Shown: positions 18,049 to 27,164, counted from the first letter of the stretch. The stretch is 64,000 bases of DNA from Acerihabitans sp047324305 (GCF_047324305.1 NZ_CP178740.1:4340001-4404000), one strand, 5' to 3'. A program made the numbers and translations. The notes: generated by a model from the letters alone, not told the origin.

Positions 18049-18567
18049 GCCCGGTCCGGCGACACGGGTATTGACCCGCGTGATAAAATCCGCCTTTTCC
18101 ACGGGCTGCGTCTCCAGCACCTGTTTCAATACCTCATAGCAATCCTCAATATGGGCGTTGCCGAGGACTTTCATGGCGCTGAAACTCAATCCCGCGGCGG
18201 CGGCCTGGCCGATAATCGGCACATAACGGGCCACCGACTTGGTGGCCACCCGCACACCCACTCGTTTAAGCACCATTTTTACCAGCTCACGGGTGACGGT
18301 GCTGCCGATAAGCCGGCTGCCAATACCGGTGATCGCCACCAGGGTGTATTTTTTGCGGTTGGGATGCAATTGCTCAATCTGGGTGGGCGACAGGCCGAAT
18401 TTCTCGTTAATGGCCGGCAGCAGCGCCATCAGCAGCGACACATCGGTGCCGATATCGAAACCTGGGATGGGGATAACCGCGGCTCCGGCGGATAAACCGG
18501 CGCGGCGGGTGACCATTTTTTTACATTCCCTGCGCACCTGTTCCAATTCAGCCAAACTGTTGATCAT
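18034..18567 (-). CDS. DUF697-like membrane-associated protein
   Basis: A 177-residue protein beginning MINSLAELEQVRRECKKMVT. The region GLSAGAAVIPIPGFDIGTDV followed by LLMALLPAINEKFGLS is the pattern of DUF697 proteins (as in the C-terminus of YcjF). Two further hydrophobic stretches (LVAITGIGSRLIG and YVPIIGQAAAAGLSFSAMKV) suggest membrane insertion. It converges on paralog B, overlapping by 15 bases. It could protect against B or be unrelated; the sequence does not say. The family call is moderate. Confidence 0.6.
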   Translation of the reverse strand: MINSLAELEQVRRECKKMVTRRAGLSAGAAVIPIPGFDIGTDVSLLMALLPAINEKFGLSPTQIEQLHPNRKKYTLVAITGIGSRLIGSTVTRELVKMVLKRVGVRVATKSVARYVPIIGQAAAAGLSFSAMKVLGNAHIEDCYEVLKQVLETQPVEKADFITRVNTRVAGPGSDRQ

Positions 18568-18637
18568 AACGTATTCCTGTAGCGCTGATAAAACATACCC
18601 ATAGGCGGCCGTTCGTGGCGCCCGCGGCTATCGTAGC

Positions 18638-18741
18638 GATAGGTTGCCGCGTTGGCCGGGATCGGTAGAATAGCACTCAACCCTCAGTAACATATTCCCT
18701 GACTGTCTTTAGTCGTCAGCCTTCGGGCTGACTTTTTTTTT
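18638..18741 (+). ncRNA. Candidate SdsR-like small RNA
   Basis: Between the DUF697-like gene and yebW, the plus strand carries a transcript-like unit. It has a strong terminator at its end and ctatcgt (sigma-S-like) at about 18629 or TTGCCG-16-TAGAAT at 18652-18673 as possible promoters. In E. coli, sdsR (ryeB) lies next to yebV-yebW-pphA in exactly this relative orientation. Its core CATTTCCCTGGACCG, from memory, resembles catattccctgactg here. Length from the first promoter would be close to the ~100 nt of SdsR. The 5' end is uncertain. Confidence 0.45.
18713..18741 (+). terminator. Strong rho-independent terminator
   Basis: Stem GTCAGCC, loop TTCG, stem GGCTGAC, followed by nine T. It ends the candidate small RNA. 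No plus-strand protein gene lies directly before it except the far-off paralog B. Confidence 0.9.
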
Positions 18742-18746
18742 GCCGC

Positions 18747-18938
18747 TTAAAAATCGGCATATTCACTGGCCGGCAGCCAGATGCCGTCAATAAACCGTTC
18801 GATGGGATAACACCCGCCGTAACGCAACCGCTGTTCCCGCATGATCGACAAACATTGCGTCTCGCTGCGATAGGCGCCAATGAAGACTTCCTCACAATCC
18901 TGTCCCAGGTAACAGATAAAAATCATTAATGCATACAT
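18747..18938 (-). CDS. yebW: Conserved small protein YebW
   Basis: A 63-residue protein (MYALMIFICYLGQDCEEVFI, ending FIDGIWLPASEYADF). It matches E. coli YebW in length and in the cysteine-rich pattern CYLG..CE....Y..E..CL..M..QR.R.GGC.PIE.FIDG.W.PA.EY.DF. The ATG at 18938 is chosen for that match; longer versions add unrelated residues. Function unknown. It follows yebV, as in E. coli. pphA, the usual next gene, is absent. Confidence 0.9.
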   Translation of the reverse strand: MYALMIFICYLGQDCEEVFIGAYRSETQCLSIMREQRLRYGGCYPIERFIDGIWLPASEYADF

Positions 18939-19165
18939 GACGGGTAGCCCTTTACACAATGCCATCCGGCCTGTTGCCGGTTTATCTCTGGTAAGCGTGA
19001 AGTATAGCCCAGCTGCGGCAGATAATGGGGCGCGCATCTACGCCCTGGGTCTGCAGCGGGGGCACAACAATAGCGAAGGAGGGATAGTGGTCGGCAAAGG
19101 GGTATAACCCTGGCGACGGTGTATCCCGGCGGGAATAGCCCGCCCGTGCAGCGGGGTTGAATCTA

Positions 19166-19411
19166 TTATTCCAGGCGCATAATCCAGGCATCATTATCAT
19201 GATCGTAATGTTGCCGGAACAGCACCTGTTCTTTTCCGTCGAGGATCGCGGGGATGCTGGTATGTTCATCCCAACCGTCAAGCTGTTTGCAGAGATCGGG
19301 GTCGGATTTACAGGGAATACGCAGGAGATTTTGGACATTGCGATCCGCTCCGGCGGAGAGTTCGGCGTCGTCGACTTCGAAACTTCCTATTTTGACAGTA
19401 GTCTTGGTCAT
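19166..19411 (-). CDS. yebV: Conserved protein YebV
   Basis: An 81-residue protein starting MTKTTVKIGSFEVDDAEL. It contains RIPCKSDPDLCKQLDGWD and the ending DHDNDAWIMRLE, all characteristic of YebV. The start at 19411 matches the family length; a longer in-frame version adds a basic stretch without support. Function unknown. It sits between letB and yebW; rsmF, which separates letB from yebV in E. coli, is missing. Confidence 0.92.
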   Translation of the reverse strand: MTKTTVKIGSFEVDDAELSAGADRNVQNLLRIPCKSDPDLCKQLDGWDEHTSIPAILDGKEQVLFRQHYDHDNDAWIMRLE

Positions 19412-19644
19412 ATTTTTAGCCCTTCTACGCTGTCTCGCCAGGGTCATTCCTGAGGCAAGCTACGTATTAAGCATAGCCAAGATCGCACAAAACGCTAAAA
19501 GCGCGCGCCCGATGGGAAGAGGGCAAACCAGCAAGCGCGGGTATGACGGGAAAATCGTAAAGGCGCCTTTAGCCTTATTACCCATCACACCCGTTCCGGT
19601 CTCTTGCGCACGCTTACCGTTATTCCAAGCGCAACCGGCGCTGT
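19412..19644. other. Gap where rsmF would be expected
   Basis: 233 bases between yebV and letB. No part of it reads as RsmF (the 16S rRNA m5C methyltransferase found here in E. coli), on either strand. The gene was lost cleanly or never inserted here. Confidence 0.5.
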
Positions 19645-22281
19645 TTAACCCTGCGGAGGAATGGCGGTGCCCCATTCATGCCATTCTTTAGGCTCTTCCT
19701 CGCTGAGGACGAAATGCTTACCGGTGGCGGCTTTTGGCGCCAGCGGCGTCGTCGGCGGGGTGGCGAAGGCAATGCCGCCGCGAATAAACTGCTGGAAGGT
19801 GCCGCTTTTTACCGAGCCGCCGGTAAGACCGAATTTAAGATCATATCCGGATGCCAGCCAAAATACCGAATTATTGCGCACCAGATGCTGGTATTGCTTA
19901 CTGATCCGCAGGGCGACATAAACCCGATCCGCCAGCGAACCCAGCGACAGATTGGTTACGGTGCCCACCTCGATGCCGCGGTATAATACCGGGGTGCCGA
20001 TTTGCAATGAGCCGGCCTCGGGGGTGTCGACCACGACATTTAAGCCGTCCAGGTAACGTGAGTCGGTAATCGTGGCCTGCTGCAGCTCGAAATTACGCGT
20101 CGCCTGGCCGCGGCCGGGCTCGACGTTGATATAGGGCTGCAGCAGCGTTTCCAGATGATTGACGCCGGCGGCGGAAATCTCCGGGGTGACCACGGAAAAA
20201 TGTGTTCCCACCCGGGCGAAGGTTTGCACATATTCCGGATAAAGCACGGCCTGGGCCATGACCTCGCTGTTTTCGGTGGACAGTTTTAACGTTTCCAACT
20301 GGCCGATATCGATCCCCAGATAACGGATGGGCATGCCCGGGGACAGCTTACTGGCATCATAGGTGCGCAGGACGATCTGGCTGCCTACCGCGCGGGCGGC
20401 GTTCTCCGAACCATACAGTTTACGCGGCGCGCCTTTCGCCAGCACCGCTCCGTCCAGGTTATCGAAGCTGATGGCGCCTTTCAGCGCACGGTCGAGCGGC
20501 GAAGCCTGCACGGTAATGCCGCTGCCGTTAATCTGCATGCGCGCGCCGCCCTCGGCCCAAAAAATACTATTGGGCGTCAGTAATTTGCGATACTGGGGAT
20601 GGATATAGACATCGACATCGAAGCTTTTCGCCGTCGGGCGTACGTCGATGATTTCGCCCACCTGGAACTTGCGGTACATCACAATGGAGCCGGTCTGGAT
20701 ATCGGGCAGGCTATCGGCGGTGAGTGTCAGCGTCGGGGCGGGCTTGTCGCCCTGAATACCCTGTTCCGCCATTTCCCGGTTGCCATAAAGGGGATACTGG
20801 TCCAGCGGCGCCCCCTGGTTGCCCGGAATGACCACGATGCCGCCGTCCAGCCATTCCTGGGCGCTGGTGCCGAGCACCCGCACGCCGTCCAGTCCGAACT
20901 TCACGTCGACCCGGCTGTTAACGATAAATTTGGTGTTTTTATGCAATAGATCCGCATAGTCGGGTTTGATCGCCGCCTCGAACACGACCTGATTGTCGAC
21001 CAGCTTGCGGCTCACCACTTTACCGACCGGGATGCCGTGCAGTGTCAGCGGCTGGCCGCTGTCGATGCCGTAACTTTGCGGCGCGGTCAGGCTAAAGGTG
21101 CGCACGCCGGGTTCCTGCAATAGCATATGATTGCTGTCGAGCAGGGTAAAATGCTGCTGCGGCTCGCCGCCGCCCGGCACCAGTTCCAGCGTTACGCCGC
21201 TAAGCAGGCTGCTGAGATTGGTGTTGTTTAACGACAACTGCGGCGTATGCATTTCGATACGAGTGCCGCTGCGCATTAAATCGACAATGGACGGATTGAT
21301 GGTCAGTTCGCCGGTGACTTTTTTATCTTTCCCCAGCGTCAGTTTGGTCAGGGTCCCCACCTCCAGCCCTTGGTATAGCAGCGGGGTATGGCCCTCGCTG
21401 AGATTCTGTCCATCAGGCAGGTCGAGGGTGATTATCACGCCGCGCTGGCTGTGGGACAGGTCGGGATAGAGGATATAATTGTCGTCGGACCGGGCCTGTT
21501 CGCCCTGGGCGGGGGAGTCAAAGGCGATGGCGCCGTTCACCAGCGCCGCCACGCTTTCCATCTCCAGTTTGGCACCATGGAAATCCACATCGGCCTTCAG
21601 GCCGGAAACGTTCCAGAAGCGGCTTTCCTTTTTCACCAGATCGGTAAAGCGCCGGTCAATCAATACATCGATATTGACGCCGCCTTGGTCGCGGGAAACA
21701 TCGTAGTCATAGACTTTTCCCACCGGCAGCTTGCGGTAATACACCAGCGAGCCGGTATTAAGCGAACCCAGGTTATCCGCATGCAGATGCACCAGCAGTT
21801 CCCCGGTATTCACCCGGTACTTGGGCTGGGTATCGAGGGCGATAAAATGATTTTCCTCTTCGCCTTTGCCCGGCATCATGCCGATATAATTACCGCCGAC
21901 CAGCGCATCCAGTCCCGAAATCCCTGCCAGCGACGCCTTTGGGGTCACCAGCCAAAACTGGGTGCCTTTGCGCAACGCGTCGCGCATATCGCGCTTGATG
22001 CTGACCTCGACCCGGATGCTTTTCAAATCGTCGCTCAGCTTGATATTTTGCACGGTGCCGACTTCCACGCCCTGATAGCGTACCGGGGTGCGGCCGGCGA
22101 CAATACCGTCGGCGGACACAAAATCAATGGTCACGGTGGAGCCGCGTTCCTGGATGGTGCTGTAAACCAGCCAGCCGGCAATCAGCAGGGCGATGAAAGG
22201 CAGCAGCCAGAACGGCGATATGCGGCGTTTATTCCTGACGGCCGCGCTAGTCGGTGTAGTCGGCGTTTGTTGCATGTGCAT
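19645..22281 (-). CDS. letB: Intermembrane lipid transport tunnel protein LetB (multi-MCE)
   Basis: An 878-residue protein, the same size as E. coli LetB (YebT). A single N-terminal membrane anchor (FWLLPFIALLIAGWLVYSTI) is followed by seven tandem MCE domains, visible through the repeated pattern G..V.Y.G..VG.V and repeated GG..I.......P. MCE rings stack into a tunnel carrying lipids between inner and outer membranes. The start overlaps letA by 35 bases; an ATG at 22275 is also possible. The C-terminus (GIAFATPPTTPLAPKAATGK, then PKEWHEWGTAIP) is conserved. Confidence 0.96.
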   Translation of the reverse strand: MHMQQTPTTPTSAAVRNKRRISPFWLLPFIALLIAGWLVYSTIQERGSTVTIDFVSADGIVAGRTPVRYQGVEVGTVQNIKLSDDLKSIRVEVSIKRDMRDALRKGTQFWLVTPKASLAGISGLDALVGGNYIGMMPGKGEEENHFIALDTQPKYRVNTGELLVHLHADNLGSLNTGSLVYYRKLPVGKVYDYDVSRDQGGVNIDVLIDRRFTDLVKKESRFWNVSGLKADVDFHGAKLEMESVAALVNGAIAFDSPAQGEQARSDDNYILYPDLSHSQRGVIITLDLPDGQNLSEGHTPLLYQGLEVGTLTKLTLGKDKKVTGELTINPSIVDLMRSGTRIEMHTPQLSLNNTNLSSLLSGVTLELVPGGGEPQQHFTLLDSNHMLLQEPGVRTFSLTAPQSYGIDSGQPLTLHGIPVGKVVSRKLVDNQVVFEAAIKPDYADLLHKNTKFIVNSRVDVKFGLDGVRVLGTSAQEWLDGGIVVIPGNQGAPLDQYPLYGNREMAEQGIQGDKPAPTLTLTADSLPDIQTGSIVMYRKFQVGEIIDVRPTAKSFDVDVYIHPQYRKLLTPNSIFWAEGGARMQINGSGITVQASPLDRALKGAISFDNLDGAVLAKGAPRKLYGSENAARAVGSQIVLRTYDASKLSPGMPIRYLGIDIGQLETLKLSTENSEVMAQAVLYPEYVQTFARVGTHFSVVTPEISAAGVNHLETLLQPYINVEPGRGQATRNFELQQATITDSRYLDGLNVVVDTPEAGSLQIGTPVLYRGIEVGTVTNLSLGSLADRVYVALRISKQYQHLVRNNSVFWLASGYDLKFGLTGGSVKSGTFQQFIRGGIAFATPPTTPLAPKAATGKHFVLSEEEPKEWHEWGTAIPPQG

Positions 22282-23497
22282 CCCATATCAAACGGCTGTC
22301 TAACCACTCGACAGCAAGAATTGTCAAAATAACGGCGGCGCCAAAATAAAACGCCGCCGGTCCCATGGTAAAGGCCAATAACTGGTCGCGATCCACCAGC
22401 GACATGGTGATGGAGATAACGAATAAATCCAGCATCGACCAGCGCCCGATCCAGGTCACGAAACGTAATAACCGAATACGTGTTTTCAAACCGTGCCGGA
22501 CGTTAAAATGAATCGTGATTAATAAGGTCAGCAGCACCACGACTTTAATGAACGGCACCAGGATACTGGCGATGAAGACCACGGCCGCCACCGGGATATT
22601 GTCCGCCGCCAGCGAAATGATGCCGGCCATGATGGTGCTTTCGTTGCGGCTGCCGTTGATATAGATAATCGAAATCGGCAGCAGGTTGGCGGGTATAAGC
22701 AGCACCATCGCCGCAATCAGCGCCGACCAGGATTTTTGCAGGCTGTGGCGGCGCCGCGCGCGCAAGGGCACGTGACAGCGCGGACAGCGCCCGCGCACAT
22801 CGGCTAAGCCGGTAAAATTACAGGCCAGGCAAACCCTGAGGGCCGCGGTATTGGTACGAAACGCCAGCCGCGCCGGCTGCGGATAAAACCGTTCCCATAA
22901 CTGGCCGATATTTAAATGCGTCAGCGTCATGATACTTAACAGCGTCAGCGCGATAAACGCCGGCAGCGCCAGGCCGGTGGTCACGGCGGCATAATCCTTG
23001 ACCTTAATGGCCGCCACCCCCATGCCTATCAGGTAAATATCCAGCATCACCCATTCTTTAAGCCGGTTGAGCATCAGCAGCACCGGGCGCAGGTTCATGC
23101 CCAGCCGTTGGCCGAAATACAGGTACAGCAGGGAAAACACCAGCGTGCAAGGCGCGCCGATGGTGCAGAAGGCCACCATGCTGGCGGTGATGGGGTCCCC
23201 CTGCATCGCCATCTGCCAGATGCCGTGCAGCAGGTTGGCGCTGATGGCGGTTCCCAGCAGGCGCACGCGAATCAGCGCATCGGCGTAGGCAAACGGCATC
23301 AGCAGCAGCATGGTCGCCGCCATGGCCGCCAGCCGGTTAATGGCCCACTCGTTGCCCACCGCCACCTTTGCCCGGCAGCGCGGGCAGAACGCATCCTGAT
23401 ATTGGCTTAATTCCGGCAGGATGAATAACGCGTCGCATTGGGCGCAGCGCTGATCGCGGCCCTGGGGGAGAGCGCAATGGATGTGCTGTATTTTCAT
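22247..23497 (-). CDS. letA: Inner-membrane lipid transport partner LetA (PqiA family)
   Basis: A 416-residue PqiA-type protein with two zinc-ribbon-like cysteine pairs at the N-terminus (CAQCD, CPRC) and two in the middle (CLAC, CPRC). Each is followed by a four-helix membrane block (MLLLMPFAYAD, then LLIPANLLPISIIYI). It is the membrane partner of LetB and overlaps it, so the two are co-translated. It is divergent from msrC with 236 bp between. Confidence 0.95.
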   Translation of the reverse strand: MKIQHIHCALPQGRDQRCAQCDALFILPELSQYQDAFCPRCRAKVAVGNEWAINRLAAMAATMLLLMPFAYADALIRVRLLGTAISANLLHGIWQMAMQGDPITASMVAFCTIGAPCTLVFSLLYLYFGQRLGMNLRPVLLMLNRLKEWVMLDIYLIGMGVAAIKVKDYAAVTTGLALPAFIALTLLSIMTLTHLNIGQLWERFYPQPARLAFRTNTAALRVCLACNFTGLADVRGRCPRCHVPLRARRRHSLQKSWSALIAAMVLLIPANLLPISIIYINGSRNESTIMAGIISLAADNIPVAAVVFIASILVPFIKVVVLLTLLITIHFNVRHGLKTRIRLLRFVTWIGRWSMLDLFVISITMSLVDRDQLLAFTMGPAAFYFGAAVILTILAVEWLDSRLIWDAHATNADYTD

Positions 23498-23733
23498 ATT
23501 CCGGGACGCTTCGCGGGGTTACGCGCCATCATGCCTGCCTTTCTTATTCCATCAAACGGCAATCGCCACCGGCATGATAGTGCCGGATAGGTTTGCGCAA
23601 ACATACCTGCGGATACTGGCTTTGTGAAGTCATAACGGGTTAATCTTGTGGCCGTGGGCATTTATTGCTTAAGGTATTGCGACCGGTCCTGACGGCCGGC
23701 ATTTGAAAGATTAGCTCATTTATTGGTTTTAAT

Positions 23734-24231
23734 ATGAAAAAACAACAATGCTATGCTGAATTACTACAAAATATGTCGTCGCTGATCGAGGGCGAGACGC
23801 ATTTTATCGCGGCGATGGCCAACTGCAGCGCATTGCTCTTCGAACATCTTGATGGCGTTAATTGGGCGGGTTTTTATCTGCTTGACGGTGATACACTGGT
23901 GCTGGGCCCTTTTCAGGGTAAAGTGGCCTGTGTGCGCATACCGGTGGGCAAGGGCGTCTGCGGCACCGCGGCGGCGCAAAACAGGATCCAGCGGGTAGAT
24001 GACGTACACGCCTTCCCCGGACATATCGCCTGCGACGCCGCCAGTAATGCCGAAATCGTGTTGCCGATTACCCTCGACGGCCGCGTGGTTGGGGTACTGG
24101 ACATCGATAGCACGATTTACCATCGCTTCGACCAGGACGACGAGGATGGGCTGAAAGCCTTGGTGGAACGGCTTTGTCAGCAGTTGGAGCACACCGATCT
24201 GCGACGTTTTATCAATAATACTTTATATTGA
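23734..24231 (+). CDS. msrC: Free methionine-(R)-sulfoxide reductase MsrC
   Basis: A 165-residue GAF-domain protein with the fRMsr signature: NWAGFYLL, LVLGPFQGKVACVRIPVGKG, VCGTAA and HIACDAASNAEIVLP. The three cysteines used in catalysis are present (66, 76, 100). It reduces free methionine-R-sulfoxide. It stands before proQ-prc as in E. coli (yebR), separated by a perfect palindrome. Confidence 0.96.
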   Translation: MKKQQCYAELLQNMSSLIEGETHFIAAMANCSALLFEHLDGVNWAGFYLLDGDTLVLGPFQGKVACVRIPVGKGVCGTAAAQNRIQRVDDVHAFPGHIACDAASNAEIVLPITLDGRVVGVLDIDSTIYHRFDQDDEDGLKALVERLCQQLEHTDLRRFINNTLY

Positions 24232-24258
24232 TAGACAGATAACGTGGCATTTGCCGAT

Positions 24259-24278
24259 GGCGTCATTATAATGACGCC
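24259..24278. promoter_or_regulatory. Perfect 20-bp palindrome before proQ
   Basis: GGCGTCATTATAATGACGCC reads the same on both strands without a loop. It lies 27 bases after msrC and 48 before proQ. As DNA it looks like an operator; as RNA it would be a loopless hairpin with no T-run, so it is not a standard terminator. It contains a TATAAT that could be a -10. Confidence 0.5.
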
Positions 24279-24326
24279 TGTTCATGCCTGCGCTGGTTGG
24301 CAAACCCGTTGTAATCAGGAAAATTC

Positions 24327-25049
24327 ATGGAAAATCAACCCAAGTTGAACAGTAATAAAGAAGTCATCGCCTTTCTGGCCGAGCGGTTTCCGCTTTGTTT
24401 CACCGCCGAGGGCGAGGCACGGCCATTGAAGATTGGTATTTTTGCCGATCTGGTCGCGCGCATCCAGGGGGAGGACAGCCTGAGCAAGACGCAGTTGCGT
24501 TCCGCTTTACGGCTTTATACATCAAGCTGGCGTTACCTGTACGGCATCAAACTCGGTGCCCAGCGTGTCGATCTTGACGGTAATCCCTGTGGCGAATTGG
24601 AAGCGCAGCATGTAGAACATGCCCGCAAACAGCTTGAGGAAGCCAAGGCACGGGTCCAGCAGCAACGTGCCGCCCAGCAGGCGAAAAAACGCGAAAATGG
24701 CGAAGCGTCGGCACCGCGCCGCGCCGCGCCGGCCAACGAGGCCGCCGTAGCCAAAAAAGGCCAGGACGCCGCCGCGCCGCGCAGGCCGCGCCCAGCCAAT
24801 CGTCCCAAGAGCGATGCCAAGACCGACGCTAAGAACGTCCGGGCATCACAACCGGTTAAACAGGCCGCTCCGGCGCGCCAGGTACCGGTTACCGATATAT
24901 CAAAATTGCATATCGGCCAGGCAATCAAAGTCAAGGTGGGCAAAGATCCCATGGAAGCAACGGTTATGGAAATTGCCAAAGAAGGGGTACGTGTGCAGCT
25001 TTCTTCCGGGATGGCTTTGATTGTGCGCGCAGAACACCTGCAGTTCTGA
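24327..25049 (+). CDS. proQ: RNA chaperone ProQ
   Basis: A 240-residue protein. The N-terminal FinO-like RNA-binding domain spans ~1-120 (NSNKEVIAFLAERFPLCF, then RSALRLYTSSWRYLYGIK). A long charged Ala/Lys/Arg/Pro linker follows (~125-185), then a Tudor-like C-terminal domain (LHIGQAIKVKVGKDPMEATV). It binds structured small RNAs and mRNA 3' ends. It is 19 bases before prc and probably co-transcribed. Slightly longer than the 232-residue E. coli protein, owing to the linker. Confidence 0.97.
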   Translation: MENQPKLNSNKEVIAFLAERFPLCFTAEGEARPLKIGIFADLVARIQGEDSLSKTQLRSALRLYTSSWRYLYGIKLGAQRVDLDGNPCGELEAQHVEHARKQLEEAKARVQQQRAAQQAKKRENGEASAPRRAAPANEAAVAKKGQDAAAPRRPRPANRPKSDAKTDAKNVRASQPVKQAAPARQVPVTDISKLHIGQAIKVKVGKDPMEATVMEIAKEGVRVQLSSGMALIVRAEHLQF

Positions 25050-25068
25050 TACGGAGGCCGACCAGGGC

Positions 25069-27117
25069 ATGAACAAATTTGTCAGAGTAACTGCAATTGC
25101 AGGGTTGTTACTGGCGGGATCGGCATCGGCGAATGATAATAAAATCACCCGCGCCGACCAGATTCCCCAGCTTCACGAAGAAGCGCAACAAGAGACCGTC
25201 AGCGAACGCGTCACCGCACGTTTCACCCGATCCCATTATCGCCAGTTTGATCTGGATGATGCGTTTTCGGCCAAGATTTTCGACCGCTACCTCAACATGC
25301 TGGATTACAGCCATAATGTCTTGCTGGCCTCCGACATCGCGCAGTTCGCGGATAAGAAAAACCAGCTGGATGATGAACTGAAAAGCGGTAAGCTGGACGT
25401 GCCGTACGCACTCTACAACCTGGCGCAGAAGCGGCGTTTTGAACGCTATGAATATGCCCTGGCCCAGTTGGCCAAACCGATGGATTTCACCGGCAACGAT
25501 ACCATAGAGCTCGATCGCAGCAAGGCGCCCTGGCCGCAAAACGAAGCGGAACTGAATAAGCTTTGGGATGCCAAGGTTAAATACGATCAGCTGAGCCTTA
25601 AGCTCACCGGCAAGGATGATAACGAAATCCGCGATGTGCTGACCAAACGTTATCAATTCGCCATCCGCCGCCTGGCGCAGAGCAACAGTGAAGACGTGTT
25701 CCAAATGATCATGAACGCCTTCGCCCATGAAATCGATCCTCATACCAATTATCTTTCGCCGCGCAATACCGAACAGTTCAACACCGAAATGAGCCTGTCC
25801 CTGGAGGGCATTGGCGCGGTGCTGCAAATGGACGACGATTACACGGTGATTAATTCGCTGGTGCCGGGCGGGCCGGCGGCGAAGAGTAAAACCATCACCG
25901 TCGGCGATCGCGTGGTGGGCGTCGGCCAGACCGGCAAGCCGATGGTGGATGTCATAGGCTGGCGGCTCGACGACGTGGTTTCCCTGATCAAAGGTCCGAA
26001 GGGCAGCAAGGTCCGTCTGGAAATACTGCCGGCGGGCAAGGGCACCAAGACCCGCATCGTCACCGTCACCCGCGAGCGTATCCGTCTTGAGGATCGCGCG
26101 GTGAAACTCACCGTCAAAGAGGTGGGCGGCCAGAAAGTCGGCGTACTGGATATACCCGGTTTTTATGTCGGCCTGACCGACGACGTCAAGGTACAGCTGC
26201 AGAAACTGCAAAAACAGAACGTCAGCAGCGTCATCATCGATTTGCGTACCAACGGCGGCGGAGCCCTGACCGAGGCCGTCTCCCTGTCCGGGTTGTTTAT
26301 TCCCAGCGGCCCGGTGGTGCAGGTGCGCGACAATAACGGCAAAATCCGCGAGGACAGCGACAACGACGGCATTGTTTATTACAAAGGCCCCCTGGTGGTG
26401 CTGGTCGATCGTTTCAGCGCGTCGGCATCGGAAATCTTCGCCGCCGCCATGCAGGATTACGGCCGGGCGCTGATCGTCGGCGAGCCGACGTTCGGCAAGG
26501 GCACGGTACAGCAATACCGCTCCCTGAACCGGATCTACGATCAGATGCTGCGCCCGGACTGGCCGGCGCTGGGCTCCATCCAGTACACCATCCAGAAGTT
26601 CTACCGGGTTAACGGCGGCAGCACCCAGCGTAAAGGGGTGGTGCCGGACATCATCATGCCCACCGGCGACGAGACCATTGAAACCGGTGAAAAATTTGAA
26701 GATAACGCGTTGCCCTGGGACAGCATCAAGGCGGCCACGTTCACCAAGACCGGTGACCTGAAACCTTTCTCCTCCGAGCTGTTGAAAGCGCATCAGGAAA
26801 GGATTGCCGCCGATCCTGAATTCCAGTATATCGCTCAGGACATCGCCCGTTTCCACGCCTTGAAGGATAAGCGCAATATCGTCTCCCTTAATCTGGTACA
26901 GCGTGAGAAAGAAAATCACGAGGACGATGCCATACGGTTGCAGCGCACCAACGAACGCCTGGTGCGGCAGGGTAAAAAACCGGTGAAGACGCTGGACGCT
27001 ATCCCTAAGGATTACCACGAACCCGATCCCTACCTGGACGAGTCCGTGCATATCGCATTGGATCTGGCTAAGGCCGAAAGCGCACAACCGGCAACGCAGC
27101 CGGCTGCCGTCAAGTAA
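25069..27117 (+). CDS. prc: Periplasmic carboxy-terminal processing protease Prc
   Basis: A 682-residue protein, identical in length to E. coli Prc (Tsp). The signal peptide is MNKFVRVTAIAGLLLAGSAS. A PDZ domain lies around 240-330 (LEGIGAVLQMDDDYTVINSL, then DRVVGVGQ). The catalytic dyad is Ser452 (FSASASEIF) and Lys477 (EPTFGKGTV). It trims C-termini of periplasmic and envelope proteins, including PBP3 and MepS in E. coli. The start at 25069 is set by the signal peptide and the ACGGAGG upstream. Confidence 0.97.
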   Translation: MNKFVRVTAIAGLLLAGSASANDNKITRADQIPQLHEEAQQETVSERVTARFTRSHYRQFDLDDAFSAKIFDRYLNMLDYSHNVLLASDIAQFADKKNQLDDELKSGKLDVPYALYNLAQKRRFERYEYALAQLAKPMDFTGNDTIELDRSKAPWPQNEAELNKLWDAKVKYDQLSLKLTGKDDNEIRDVLTKRYQFAIRRLAQSNSEDVFQMIMNAFAHEIDPHTNYLSPRNTEQFNTEMSLSLEGIGAVLQMDDDYTVINSLVPGGPAAKSKTITVGDRVVGVGQTGKPMVDVIGWRLDDVVSLIKGPKGSKVRLEILPAGKGTKTRIVTVTRERIRLEDRAVKLTVKEVGGQKVGVLDIPGFYVGLTDDVKVQLQKLQKQNVSSVIIDLRTNGGGALTEAVSLSGLFIPSGPVVQVRDNNGKIREDSDNDGIVYYKGPLVVLVDRFSASASEIFAAAMQDYGRALIVGEPTFGKGTVQQYRSLNRIYDQMLRPDWPALGSIQYTIQKFYRVNGGSTQRKGVVPDIIMPTGDETIETGEKFEDNALPWDSIKAATFTKTGDLKPFSSELLKAHQERIAADPEFQYIAQDIARFHALKDKRNIVSLNLVQREKENHEDDAIRLQRTNERLVRQGKKPVKTLDAIPKDYHEPDPYLDESVHIALDLAKAESAQPATQPAAVK

Positions 27118-27138
27118 CGTAACATAGAGTCGATTATC

Positions 27139-27164
27139 GAGGCGCCTTCACGGCGCCTTTTTTA
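27139..27164 (+). terminator. Rho-independent terminator after prc
   Basis: GGCGCC-TTCAC-GGCGCC followed by seven T, 21 bases after the prc stop. It ends the proQ-prc transcript and separates it from htpX. Confidence 0.85.

Noticed and set aside
25108..27087. A 659-codon open frame antisense to prc
   Set aside because: It mirrors prc codon for codon in GC-rich DNA, has no ribosome binding site and its residues (His/Gln/Arg/Val-rich) match no family. It is a compositional shadow.
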